DNA of 64,000 nucleotides, from contig CAWGGG010000001.1 of NCBI GenBank assembly GCA_963822145.1, positions 372,001-436,000 of the forward strand. Reading direction: 5' to 3'. Below the pieces are notes generated by a model. The model ran no database searches and was not told the DNA's origin. It worked only from the letters and a program-made list of their open reading frames with translations. The position numbers and the translations under genes are program-made. Source of the DNA: UBA5072 sp963822145. GTDB lineage: Bacteria; Bacteroidota; Bacteroidia; Bacteroidales; UBA10428. Below, piece by piece: positions 43,767-52,781 of the stretch (within the stretch, counting starts at the first letter, position 1; every line of letters starts with the position of its first letter).

Positions 43767-45780
43767 TTAGCTTCCCTTTTTCAACACCGCCACAAACCCG
43801 CCGTTGGGTGCAACCGTTATACTGATGGGTGTTTGGCTGTTTGCTGTTGTTTCTTTTCTGACAAGTTTTCTCGGATATTTGTCTGCATCCGGCGCATCAC
43901 TCCAGATGATCGCCTGGTAATCACCTGTACTGAGAAAGTCGGGCGTAATATTATACTTCCGCTGGTTCAGGCTCATGCCGCCCAGATACCAGGTATCACC
44001 CGATTTTCGGGCAACAACGATATTTTCACCGGGCATGCCTTCCAGGACTTTTGTCTCATCCCAGGTGGTCGGGATCCCCTCCAGGAAATCACTTCCGGGC
44101 TGATTCCTCACATTATAGGGCGACTCACAGAAAACCTGGAAGGCGCTTTCATAGACTACCATCATGGCCAGCTGAAAACATCGGGTGCCCATGACGTGCG
44201 GGGCAGGACTGTCGCCACCCACTACCTTGAACTGATCCGGCTGGTCATTCAAAAACCCACCGGGTGTGAAATCCATTTCGCCTGCCAGCATGCGGGTAAA
44301 TGGCAGGGTTAAGCAATGCAGGGGCGTAACCCGGTTGCTCCATTTATTGTACTCGTTCCCCAGAACACCTTCCCGGGTGATCAGATTGGGGTACGTGCGG
44401 CTGAAGCCATCGGGAACATAGGCGCCATGGAAATCCACTACGAGGTGATGTTTAGCAGCTGTTTTGGCAACCCGGTGATAAAAATTCACCATTTCCTGAT
44501 CATTCCTGTCCATGAAATCGATTTTCACGCCTGCCACACCCCATTTTTCATAAAGCGTAAAAGCCTCCTCCATCTGTTTGTCTGCATTGGGCCACAAGCA
44601 GCCACAGCATGATCTTTACGTTTTTTTTGCCGGCATATTGTACAAGTTCCGGAATATTAATATCCGGAATTGGTCTGGTAATATCCGCGTCCAGATTGAA
44701 TGAGCCATCTTCCTTGAACGGAGGGCCATACCATTGCCAGTCGACCAGCTGATATTGCCATCCCATTCCTGCCGCAAAATCGATGAAGTACTTCATGGTC
44801 GGAGTGTTTGATCCCACTTTAAAGCCTGCATCAGGGGCATACGAGCCACACCACCACCAATCCCATGCCGAAATGCCGGGTCTTATCCACGAAACATCCT
44901 CCAGGGCACAGGGCTCATTCAGGTTCTGCAACAGATCCGATTCGATGAAGCGCGCCGGCTGGTCGGCGATCATAACAACCTTCCAGGGTGAAAGTCGCTG
45001 ACTGGTTGTCCTGACAGCCACTGTTGTATCCTCCGGCAGCCATGAGGGTCGTGAAACAACGGCATTGGCGATACCCGCTTCCACAATGAAGCCCGAACAG
45101 GCCCAATCGGTCACGTTGGCTTCGAGCAGCCCCACCCAGGCATCACCGGCATTTATCAGCAGCGGAGAGCCTATGATGTTTCCCGGTTTGATATCGCTGA
45201 GCTTTGATCGGGTAAATTCCACTTCCTGCGATAAATGATAAGTATTCCAGAAGGAGGCCCATATCTGATGGTCCTGCGTGAACCGGAACGCAAATTTATC
45301 CTGGTTGAGAACGATGGTATCCAGACCCGGCTGAACAGGCAGTTCATACCGAAAGGCCACCCCGTCGTCATAAGCCCTGATATAGAAATTTATCCGTCTT
45401 CTGGACTTACCTGTTTCCTGAAGCTCCAGTATAAGCTGGTTGTAATTATCAGCGACTGATTTGCGCTTGCCCCAAACCCTGTCCCATTTTTCATTTACGG
45501 TTTCCATCCGGGCATTCAACACTTTGAGTCCGGTTCTGACCGGTGCCATACCCTGCAAATCGAGTTCAAGACCCGATGACCGGATGATCTCCTTTTGATT
45601 GAACCAGATGGAATACTGCAGTTGATACTCCAGGGTATCGCTGACAAAACTTTTAACCAGCAGGGAGCTATCGGGGGAAGCCACCTCCGCATACCAGTTT
45701 TCCTGAGCCTTATTGCAGGAGAGGCATAGGGTGGCTGCTAAAAGCAGCACACCAGTAATGATTGAAAGGATGTTTCTCAT
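43767..45780 (-). pseudogene. GH97 glycoside hydrolase lipoprotein, interrupted by a frameshift
   Basis: Two overlapping minus-strand frames together encode one GH97 (SusB-like) enzyme that would cleave alpha-glucosides or alpha-galactosides in the periplasm. The first part (45780 to 44548) has a lipoprotein signal (LLLAATLCLSC), the N-terminal beta-super-sandwich and the start of the TIM barrel up to KIMLWLL. The second (44597 to 43767) continues WPNADKQMEEAF and carries GVKIDFMDR, whose Asp matches the nucleophile of retaining GH97 enzymes, and the C-terminal beta domain. Dropping one base near 44598 restores a single frame reading MLWLLWPNADK. So it is either a recent pseudogene or a sequencing error. 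The ATG at 45780 is chosen for the lipoprotein signal. Confidence 0.88.
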
Positions 45781-45819
45781 GATTAACTTAGTTTCACACA
45801 CTAAAGTTAATCAAAGATG

Positions 45820-46605
45820 TCAATTTTTCTTTTCCGGGGTATTCAGACTTTTCAGAATTCTCAATGCCTCATCCACGTGTTTTGTGGCCTGGGATTGTGA
45901 ATCAAAAACATGCACAACGGTACCTGTTTTATCCGCTATGTAAGTGACCCTGCCGGGTAAAACACCAAAAAAATCGGTAGGGACCCCAAACATTTTCCTG
46001 ACCTTGTTGTCCTGATCACTCAGGAGTGTAAAGGACAAATGGTACTTTTCAGCAAATTTCCTGTGGCTGTCAACCGATTGCCCGCTGATGCCTATGATCA
46101 AAGCATCCGCACTGTTAAAAACCTCAAACTGATCTCGAAAATAACAGGCTTCCCTGGTGCAGCCGGGACTGTCATCCTTGGGATAAAAGTAAATGACCAG
46201 GTTCTTAGTGCCGATCAGCGTGTTGATATCTAACATGTTGCCATGCTGATCGGGCAGCACAAAGGATGGCAGCTTACTGCCTTTTTCAATCTTCATAGGA
46301 TTTGTATTGGTTGAACTTTGAGCACTGGAGGGTATTGAAAAATACAATATGAATAATAATAGATATACCGATAAATAGAACCGGTAGAAATTTCTGAATT
46401 TAATGTAAGCGGGATTATCCGGATAAATATTTCCAAACAATGCCCTGATTTCTTTTCCAAACCTGGGTTGAATGTTGATGGACCAATGGCTGGTGTGGTA
46501 TACCATCTTTCTGAATTTGCTTCTATAAATCGCCAGAGGAAGCCCCCATACCACAAAAAGTATCAACCAGATGTTTTCTGCTATTCTCATGATTTTCCTG
46601 TACAT
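45820..46605 (-). CDS. Peroxiredoxin (BCP/PrxQ type) with N-terminal membrane domain
   Basis: Thiol peroxidase of 261 residues that reduces peroxides. The C-terminal 155 residues are a normal BCP-type peroxiredoxin: SPGCTREAC holds the peroxidatic Cys149 and resolving Cys154, five residues apart as in E. coli BCP. The first 100 residues are an extra domain with two hydrophobic helices (about 9-26 and 76-92) around a basic loop, ending PSSAQ, which looks like a signal-peptide site. So the N-terminal domain may be a separate membrane peptide released from an exported peroxiredoxin, or a real fusion. The ATG at Met104 could also start a cytosolic form. It lies 7 bases after the DUF1295 gene stop, in the same operon. 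Confidence 0.82.
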   Translation of the reverse strand: MYRKIMRIAENIWLILFVVWGLPLAIYRSKFRKMVYHTSHWSINIQPRFGKEIRALFGNIYPDNPAYIKFRNFYRFYLSVYLLLFILYFSIPSSAQSSTNTNPMKIEKGSKLPSFVLPDQHGNMLDINTLIGTKNLVIYFYPKDDSPGCTREACYFRDQFEVFNSADALIIGISGQSVDSHRKFAEKYHLSFTLLSDQDNKVRKMFGVPTDFFGVLPGRVTYIADKTGTVVHVFDSQSQATKHVDEALRILKSLNTPEKKN

Positions 46606-46612
46606 TTATGAA

Positions 46613-47398
46613 TTATCTTTTCTTTGGAAACCATGGTATAAAGGCACTTGTCTTTCGGATATAGGCTTCATATTGCGGTTTTGAATTTTTTAATGTTTTC
46701 TCCAGCAAGGCTACGCCCGAAACTTTGATGATCAGCGCTGTCATTAAAAGAGACCCAAGTGCCGGCAAATAGCTTCCTGCTGCTATGGAGAAGAAAGCAT
46801 ATCCCCACCATACCGAAACATCTCCGAAATAATTCGGATGGCGGGTATATCGCCAGAAACCCGTATCAAGCACTTTGCCCTTATTTTCAGGATTGGCCTT
46901 GAAACGGGCCAGCTGATAATCCCCTCCAGCTTCAAAAAGGATTCCGATGATCCATAAAAGCAGACCTGCCGCATCGAGCAAACCCAGGCCGGATGAATCA
47001 CTGTAAAACTGCGCTCCAAGTAAAGGCGCGGATATCAACCACATCAGCAATCCCTGCAGCAAAAAGACCTGAAAAAAACTGATCCACCAATACCGTTGCT
47101 CTCCATAATCCTTCCGGAACTGCTGATAGCGAAAATCCTCTCCTTTTCCATAATTCCGCCATAACAGGTAGCCGGAGAGCCTAAGGCCCCAGAGGGTAAC
47201 CAAAGCGGTGACCAGGATCTTGCGGGCGTCAAGGCCTTCTCCACGGCTAAAGTAGAACCATCCCAATACCACAAAGCCCAGTCCCCAGAAGAGGTCTACA
47301 ATGCTTACATTTTTCAGTCCTATGCTCAAAAGCCACAGGAAGGTCATGAGGATGACCACCAGCAGCAATGCCTGGGAATAAAGGGATATGAATGTCAT
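46613..47398 (-). CDS. DUF1295 membrane protein (steroid 5-alpha-reductase fold)
   Basis: Polytopic inner-membrane protein of 261 residues, seven or so helices. The C-terminal part has the family mark FWRYTRHPNYFGD, shared by DUF1295, isoprenylcysteine methyltransferases and 5-alpha reductases, where it helps bind a nucleotide cofactor. The substrate is probably a lipid or steroid-like molecule. It sits 11 bases after the DAK2-DegV gene, which is predicted to bind fatty acids, and 7 bases before the peroxiredoxin gene, suggesting a lipid-related operon. The reaction is not known for this protein. Confidence 0.87.
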   Translation of the reverse strand: MTFISLYSQALLLVVILMTFLWLLSIGLKNVSIVDLFWGLGFVVLGWFYFSRGEGLDARKILVTALVTLWGLRLSGYLLWRNYGKGEDFRYQQFRKDYGEQRYWWISFFQVFLLQGLLMWLISAPLLGAQFYSDSSGLGLLDAAGLLLWIIGILFEAGGDYQLARFKANPENKGKVLDTGFWRYTRHPNYFGDVSVWWGYAFFSIAAGSYLPALGSLLMTALIIKVSGVALLEKTLKNSKPQYEAYIRKTSAFIPWFPKKR

Positions 47399-47409
47399 AT
47401 TTATGGGTA

Positions 47410-49212
47410 TCAGTTTAACATGATTGCAACAGCGGCAGCACCGATACCGGCATTGGCGCCGATAACCGGTGAAATCTCAACCACAGAGACAGGATCGAGT
47501 CCGGTCAGGTTTTTCATCTGTTCTTCGTACCACTGCGCCGCCCTGGGATTATTGGCATGCAGCACGACGTAATTCCAGACTTTTTGCCCGGTTAAAAGGG
47601 TTCTGATATGATGAAGTACCTTTTCCATGTTGGTCTTTTGTGAGTGGGCCTTGCCAAAAACCAGCGATTTCCCTTGCTCATCCATGGAGATGATCGGATT
47701 GATATTCAACAGCCTTGCGATCATCCCCTTAAAGTGTGAAACACGTCCACCTCTTACCATATACTTAAGGGTTTTTACGCTGACGAAAATTTTTGACTTT
47801 GCGATCCATTCCTCGGTCATTCCCACAATCCGGTCATGCGGCAAATCTTCTTCAATGGCGCGGGCGATGCGCAACATGATCAGGCCAAGGCCACCGGACA
47901 GGGTTTTGGAATTGATGACACTGATGGTCTTCCCGGATTCACTGCTGACAATTTTGGCAGCCTTCTGGCTGTTGAAGAACGTGCCGCTGAACTGACCGGT
48001 GAGATGAACGGCAATAACGGAATCATAATGGGAAACAAGTTGGGAATACAGGTTGATAAAAGCCTTCTCGTTGATCTGCGATGTTTTTGGAAAATCAACA
48101 CCCTCATCCAGCAGACTGTAAAATTGTTCGGTCTGGAGGGTAAGCTTATCGAGATAGTGATTCTCTCCAAACTGAATGTTGATAGGCAACATGTGAATCT
48201 GGTAATGGTCAATCAATACATCCGACAGATCACAGGTAGAGTCGGTAACCAGTGCAATCTTCCATTTGCGGCGGTATACCGCATCACTTTGACGGATCAT
48301 ATCATCCGCTTTTTGAAAAGTAATGCTGCCAAATTTCCTTAGTTCATTAAAAAACCTTGCCGGTTCATTGGTATGCAGGTGCAAATGCTTCAAGGTATCG
48401 GACCCCGCAACAACCCCTGAATCTCCGTACCGCTTTATCATTTCTGTCAGCGCCGGACCATCCAGTGTAGCGTGCTTCAATATGGCTTCCGTGCAATACC
48501 GGAACTCAACCTGTTCCTGTACATGGACTTCCCTGACCGGAAGCAGCAAGCCTTCCGACTTCGAATGCAACAGGTGCCTGATGTTGTTTGAACGGATAAA
48601 ATCAATGATGCCGTGGATAAATAACACAAACCCTTTGGCTCCGGCATCCACAACGTTGGCTTTTGACAATACCGCCAACTGGTTTTTGGTTTCTTCCAGC
48701 GTCCTTTCCAGAACTTTACCGGAATTGATCATCAGTTGATTAAAGTCAAGGGAACTGTTCCTTTGACCATGCATGTAATCTGCCCACTCCCGGATGACCG
48801 TAAGCATGGTCCCTTCCACGGGATTGGCTATGGCATCATATACATAGCGGACAGACTTCCTGATGCTGTCGATAAACTGGCTGAGCGTTATGCTGGAATG
48901 ATCGGCAGTTTCGTTGCTTAAGCCGTAAATGAACTGGGCAAATATAATTCCGGAATTGCCCCTGGCATTGGAGAGGGCTGCTTCAGCAATGCGCTCCAGG
49001 GTAATCTTGTAAGACCTGTGGGGATGAACGGTATCGTAAACCGATCGGACGGTGGCAGCCATGTTGGAACCTGTATCGCCGTCGCTTACGGGAAAAACAT
49101 TGATCCTGTTCAGATCTGCCTGGTTTGTCAGTATTTTCCGGGAACCTGCTAAAAAAGAATAATAAAGCCTGTGGCCATCAACCTGCAAAACCGGATTATA
49201 AACCTTAGCCAT
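47410..49212 (-). CDS. DAK2-DegV fusion, probable one-chain fatty acid kinase
   Basis: Cytoplasmic protein of 600 residues joining two partners that in Firmicutes are separate. Residues about 10-210 are a DhaL/DAK2 kinase domain with the Mg-ATP motif FPVSDGDTGSNM and SNARGNSGIIF, as in FakA. Residues about 230-315 match the middle domain of FakA (VEFRYCTEAIL, GDSGVVAGSD, HLHLHTNEP). Residues about 318-600 are a DegV domain (VTDSTCDLS, TGQFSGTF, MVRGGRVSHFKG), the acyl-binding FakB half. FakA/FakB phosphorylates exogenous fatty acids to acyl-phosphate. It is the first gene of an operon with a DUF1295 protein and a peroxiredoxin. Activity of the fused form is inferred. Confidence 0.88.
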   Translation of the reverse strand: MAKVYNPVLQVDGHRLYYSFLAGSRKILTNQADLNRINVFPVSDGDTGSNMAATVRSVYDTVHPHRSYKITLERIAEAALSNARGNSGIIFAQFIYGLSNETADHSSITLSQFIDSIRKSVRYVYDAIANPVEGTMLTVIREWADYMHGQRNSSLDFNQLMINSGKVLERTLEETKNQLAVLSKANVVDAGAKGFVLFIHGIIDFIRSNNIRHLLHSKSEGLLLPVREVHVQEQVEFRYCTEAILKHATLDGPALTEMIKRYGDSGVVAGSDTLKHLHLHTNEPARFFNELRKFGSITFQKADDMIRQSDAVYRRKWKIALVTDSTCDLSDVLIDHYQIHMLPINIQFGENHYLDKLTLQTEQFYSLLDEGVDFPKTSQINEKAFINLYSQLVSHYDSVIAVHLTGQFSGTFFNSQKAAKIVSSESGKTISVINSKTLSGGLGLIMLRIARAIEEDLPHDRIVGMTEEWIAKSKIFVSVKTLKYMVRGGRVSHFKGMIARLLNINPIISMDEQGKSLVFGKAHSQKTNMEKVLHHIRTLLTGQKVWNYVVLHANNPRAAQWYEEQMKNLTGLDPVSVVEISPVIGANAGIGAAAVAIMLN

Positions 49213-49417
49213 ACGTGGATCTTTTCAAAAAAAACAGCATACCGGGGGTTTTGTTCAATAATAAAAGCTGCTTATTAAACAAGCCACATGGCTCATCGGC
49301 CGATTTACGGAAGTCATCCTGCAAGGGATGCACCGGGTATATATGAGCCCGTGAAGCCAGCTTCCCTTTTGCACGAAAGCCCTGCGGTTTAATACTTTCA
49401 AATGATCATTATATGCA

Positions 49418-50755
49418 TTACTGATTTAAGCTGAATTCGATGATGTATTCCGACATATATTCACTTTTGTCCGGCTGGATATTCTTCACGAACATCCGCG
49501 CCCTTTGACCCAGCAGAAGACTGGTATGCCTGTTTGCAATATCTTCGGGGGTATTCATGGGCTGCAGGGAAGGATACCAAAGAAAATAGCCTGGTTTATC
49601 CAGAAGGAGCCTGGGTTTTGTCCATTCCTGGGAATTCATGGCAGCCCCAAGGTCCTTGTTTTTGTTGAATGAAATATAAATACTGCTCCCTGCCCAGGAA
49701 GATCCGGTCACTTTCCCCATCAGCATGACCCAGCAATTCAGATAGGTATTCCAGCTTACTGAAGGGCCCCAGTGAAATCCACCCGTGGGTGAGGAAGCAG
49801 GCCCTCCGCCTTCAGCTCGGGGAATCTGCAGCGATACTATGGGCGCGCCAATGCTATCAGGAGGGGCGCTGAAGCTTTTGCCATTCCATCGCCTTGCCTT
49901 CCCAACCGGGTTGTCGAGGTCCTGAAGACTGATCCGTGCCACACTGATGCATTGTCCGCTCCATTCTTTGTCTGGGTCATAGGTGCTGGTTTCATATATT
50001 CCCGGGTAGCCATACTCCCCGTAAAAAAGGTAAAGATAACCGTCACAGGCCACCGCTGAAGGATCACCTACCCCCCCGGCGAAAGTTTCAGAAGTATTAT
50101 GTGGTTTGAGAATCAGCCGTGGTTGATAATCCTCGATGAAAAGGCCTTTGTTTTCCCAGCTTCTACCGCCATCCATCGATTTCATGATACCGATACGGCA
50201 AACGGCTGCAGGAGAAGTTGGCCCTTTAAGACCCTGGGGCCAGAACTCATCTTTATAGCCGGTCCCTGTTGCGGCGTCCCAGGGCAGTGTGGAAGGATAG
50301 TTTTCGTTGTGATATACGGCATAGAGTGTTCTTCCACTTTTATCGGCGGCATCCTGGTATACCGTTTCAAACCAAACGGCACCATGCAGTCCGGGTTTCC
50401 CTATGGGTGCATTGACCGGCATGCGCGGTTGGGTAAAGTCCTCTGCCTTGCTGCTGAATGCTTCATCTGCATTCCTGCCATCAGCAAATTTCAGGTCCCG
50501 GGCGTTCCCCCATAAGGGATCCTCACCATATTTTCCGGGAAAGATACGGAATGTATCTCCTACCCATACCTCCGCCATATTACAGTCAACAAACGAGTTG
50601 AAATAAAATTTCTCCGAAGGGATCAGCTTAAATACGGGCTGAAATTCAGCCTGCACAGCAGAAGCTTTGTCCGGAGCTTTATGGCAACCTGTGACAATCA
50701 TCCCTGAAAGGACAATACCCGAAAAAGCGAGAATCCATCTGTTTTTCATACTCAT
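49418..50755 (-). CDS. Beta-propeller, glycosidase-like lipoprotein
   Basis: Exported lipoprotein of about 445 residues. The frame is open to 50782; the ATG at 50755 (or 50749) gives a lipoprotein signal ending GMIVTGC. The mature part has sialidase/propeller-like features: SMDGGRSWENKGL resembles an Asp-box, GVGDPSAVACDGYLYLFYGEY and WGPSVSWNTYLNCWVMLMG look like blade strands with acidic residues at the centre. Such five-bladed propellers occur in GH43/GH32-like glycosidases and in sialidase-like proteins, but I cannot confirm catalytic residues. No operon partner is evident; PhzF lies upstream on the same strand with a gap of about 90 bases containing short tandem repeats. Confidence 0.68.
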   Translation of the reverse strand: MSMKNRWILAFSGIVLSGMIVTGCHKAPDKASAVQAEFQPVFKLIPSEKFYFNSFVDCNMAEVWVGDTFRIFPGKYGEDPLWGNARDLKFADGRNADEAFSSKAEDFTQPRMPVNAPIGKPGLHGAVWFETVYQDAADKSGRTLYAVYHNENYPSTLPWDAATGTGYKDEFWPQGLKGPTSPAAVCRIGIMKSMDGGRSWENKGLFIEDYQPRLILKPHNTSETFAGGVGDPSAVACDGYLYLFYGEYGYPGIYETSTYDPDKEWSGQCISVARISLQDLDNPVGKARRWNGKSFSAPPDSIGAPIVSLQIPRAEGGGPASSPTGGFHWGPSVSWNTYLNCWVMLMGKVTGSSWAGSSIYISFNKNKDLGAAMNSQEWTKPRLLLDKPGYFLWYPSLQPMNTPEDIANRHTSLLLGQRARMFVKNIQPDKSEYMSEYIIEFSLNQ

Positions 50756-50845
50756 ACCATTTTCTTTTATAGAATTTTTCATTATTCACTTTTCACTATT
50801 CACTTTTCATTATTCACTGAATACTGAACACCGAATAACGTCTTC

Positions 50846-51712
50846 CTAAGCTTTCCAGTTCCCCTCAGCAACCTCCATTACCCTTCCCCCTACAAAAATA
50901 TCATAATCCTCCCCGTTTTGTTTCACCTTAACCTTTAATTCAGAAGGTCTCCCGATTTCATATCCCTGTCCAATGGTCATTTCCAGCTGATCATCACCAA
51001 ACATGCGGTACCTGGCCAGATAGGCCGCCAGGCAACCGGTGGCGCTTCCGGTAGCCGGATCTTCGGGAATCCCAAGATAATCTACAAAAACTCTTGAGGA
51101 CAGATCATGGCTTTTTTCATAGGTTTCGGGACAGAAAACCAGGAAGCCTTTTGCCGTGGATGTCCTGATATACTTCCAGTATTGATCCGGGTTAATCTTT
51201 GCTTTTTTCAGGGCATCCATGCCGGTTAAGGGAACAATGGCAAAGGGCAGGCCGGTGCTTACCTCCTGAATGGGAAACCGGTGATCAACATCATGATGAT
51301 CCAGGCCTAATAATTCAGCCACAGTCCAGATGTCCAGGACTGTCCCGAAGTGAGGCTGATTCTGTTTCATCCACCAGAGGTCACCTTCACTCGATACCGG
51401 TATCTGACCAATCTTCAGGTTTAACAATAACCGTTCCGGCTTCTCTTTTTCAAGATAGCGGGCCAGAATAAAGGCTGTTCCCAGGGTAGGGTGCCCTGCA
51501 AAGACAATTTCTTCAACAGGGGTGAAGATCCTTACCGGATAACCTCCATTAACCTTTTCTTCAGCGGTAATGAAAGTGGTTTCCGAGAAATTGATCTCCC
51601 GGGCTATGCTTTGCATTTCTCCTGTCTCCAGGGTACCAGAATCAAGAAAAACAGCCAGCTGATTACCGGAATATCGGGTGTTGCCGAAAACATCAACAAG
51701 GAAAAATCTCAT
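50846..51712 (-). CDS. PhzF-family isomerase/epimerase-like protein
   Basis: Cytoplasmic protein of 288 residues of the PhzF family, which has the diaminopimelate-epimerase fold. The start MRFFLVDVFGN, the catalytic Glu in EINFSETTFI, the GHPTLGTAF segment and the DPATGSATGCLAAYL motif are all as in the family, so the active site looks intact. Family members isomerise small acids; phenazine genes are absent here, so the substrate is unknown and phenazine production should not be assumed. It has a normal length. It is transcribed alone or with the downstream lipoprotein gene on the minus strand. Confidence 0.93.
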   Translation of the reverse strand: MRFFLVDVFGNTRYSGNQLAVFLDSGTLETGEMQSIAREINFSETTFITAEEKVNGGYPVRIFTPVEEIVFAGHPTLGTAFILARYLEKEKPERLLLNLKIGQIPVSSEGDLWWMKQNQPHFGTVLDIWTVAELLGLDHHDVDHRFPIQEVSTGLPFAIVPLTGMDALKKAKINPDQYWKYIRTSTAKGFLVFCPETYEKSHDLSSRVFVDYLGIPEDPATGSATGCLAAYLARYRMFGDDQLEMTIGQGYEIGRPSELKVKVKQNGEDYDIFVGGRVMEVAEGNWKA

Positions 51713-51821
51713 GATTATCAGGTTGTTTTTACGCTTTGCAGATCAGCAGGTATAAGATTAAAACCAGAGAAAGATACAAATTTTCAGACATAACCCCACA
51801 CAGTCTTTTATCTTAGGCCCT

Positions 51822-52745
51822 CTATTGTGGGGTTAACCTGGTGATGTATATCAGCATATTGCCATTGAGGCTTCCGACCTGGACAATAGCTCCGGCGGTG
51901 GATGCGTGTGAGGCAAGCGTTACCTGTGTGGAATAATCTGTCCAGTAGTAAGATTCTCCGGTTATATTAATCTCGTAACGAAGATTATTGCTGTTCCAGG
52001 TGCAGGTAAAATTACCTGAGCCGGAAATAATACCGCCATTCGGGGCAATGAAACCAAAGGCTATCGGATTGGATGAGCCGGGTTTAAAGGTCACAAACTG
52101 AAAATACCCCTGTATCCCGGCAAATCCGTAGGTCAGCCACACCGGAATACCTCCCTTAATCGTTAGCAGTTCACCTTCTGTACCTTTGGGCAATCTGATC
52201 CATTGTCCTGAATTGTACCAGGCCAGATCACCCTGCTGTGGATTCGCTATGGAAACGACGTCTGATAAATCAGGAAGATTTGAAAGATCCTGGTAATTCC
52301 CGCTGAATCCATTTCCGGCCTTTATGGCATAAAGGGAATACGGTACACTGATGAGCTGACTGATACCTGTTATGGAATAATTTGTCCCTCCTTCAGGATC
52401 AATTTCGGTTTTCAGGAAATAGGGTCCATTTGACCAGTCAATGGAAGAAAAAACATCAGATGTGGTTCCCGTTCCGATTTCGAGGGTAACCAGACCGTTG
52501 ATACTGGTTGTTGGTGTTTGTGTTTCAGTATATACAGGGGCACCGTCGTCTGATCCCTGCAAAATGCTCATCTTCATGCCAACCGGTTTGTTCACTATAA
52601 GATTGTTGCCTGCATTTCTGATGACAGCCTGGAAACTCATTTTTTCAGGTGACTGTGCGGTCACCTGTCCAGTAATCAGGATGCTTCCAATAAGGATAAG
52701 TACGATCCTGCGCGCATCTAATGTTCTCATCATGGTTGAAACCAT
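51822..52745 (-). CDS. Secreted protein with Bacteroidota tail-fibre-like N-terminal domain
   Basis: Exported protein of 307 residues. After a signal peptide (VLILIGSILITGQVTAQ), residues about 32-145 form a domain I recall from many Bacteroidota surface proteins: SPEKMSFQAVIRNAGN, PVYTETQTPTT, NGLVTLEIGTGT, and SQLISVPYSLYA. After a short linker (DLSDVVS) a beta-rich C-terminal half follows. No T9SS sorting domain is visible at the end, so it is probably periplasmic or on the surface by another route. Function unknown. Several Met codons near the start (52745, 52733, 52730) are possible; the longest is kept because it is preceded by an A-rich stretch. Confidence 0.72.
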   Translation of the reverse strand: MVSTMMRTLDARRIVLILIGSILITGQVTAQSPEKMSFQAVIRNAGNNLIVNKPVGMKMSILQGSDDGAPVYTETQTPTTSINGLVTLEIGTGTTSDVFSSIDWSNGPYFLKTEIDPEGGTNYSITGISQLISVPYSLYAIKAGNGFSGNYQDLSNLPDLSDVVSIANPQQGDLAWYNSGQWIRLPKGTEGELLTIKGGIPVWLTYGFAGIQGYFQFVTFKPGSSNPIAFGFIAPNGGIISGSGNFTCTWNSNNLRYEINITGESYYWTDYSTQVTLASHASTAGAIVQVGSLNGNMLIYITRLTPQ

Positions 52746-52781
52746 TTTTTTAGTTTCGAAATTTCTTCAGAAAGTGCATTT

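Noticed and set aside
50846..51712. Phenazine biosynthesis gene
   Set aside because: The PhzF family is broad; no other phz genes are in the window, so only the family name is supported.
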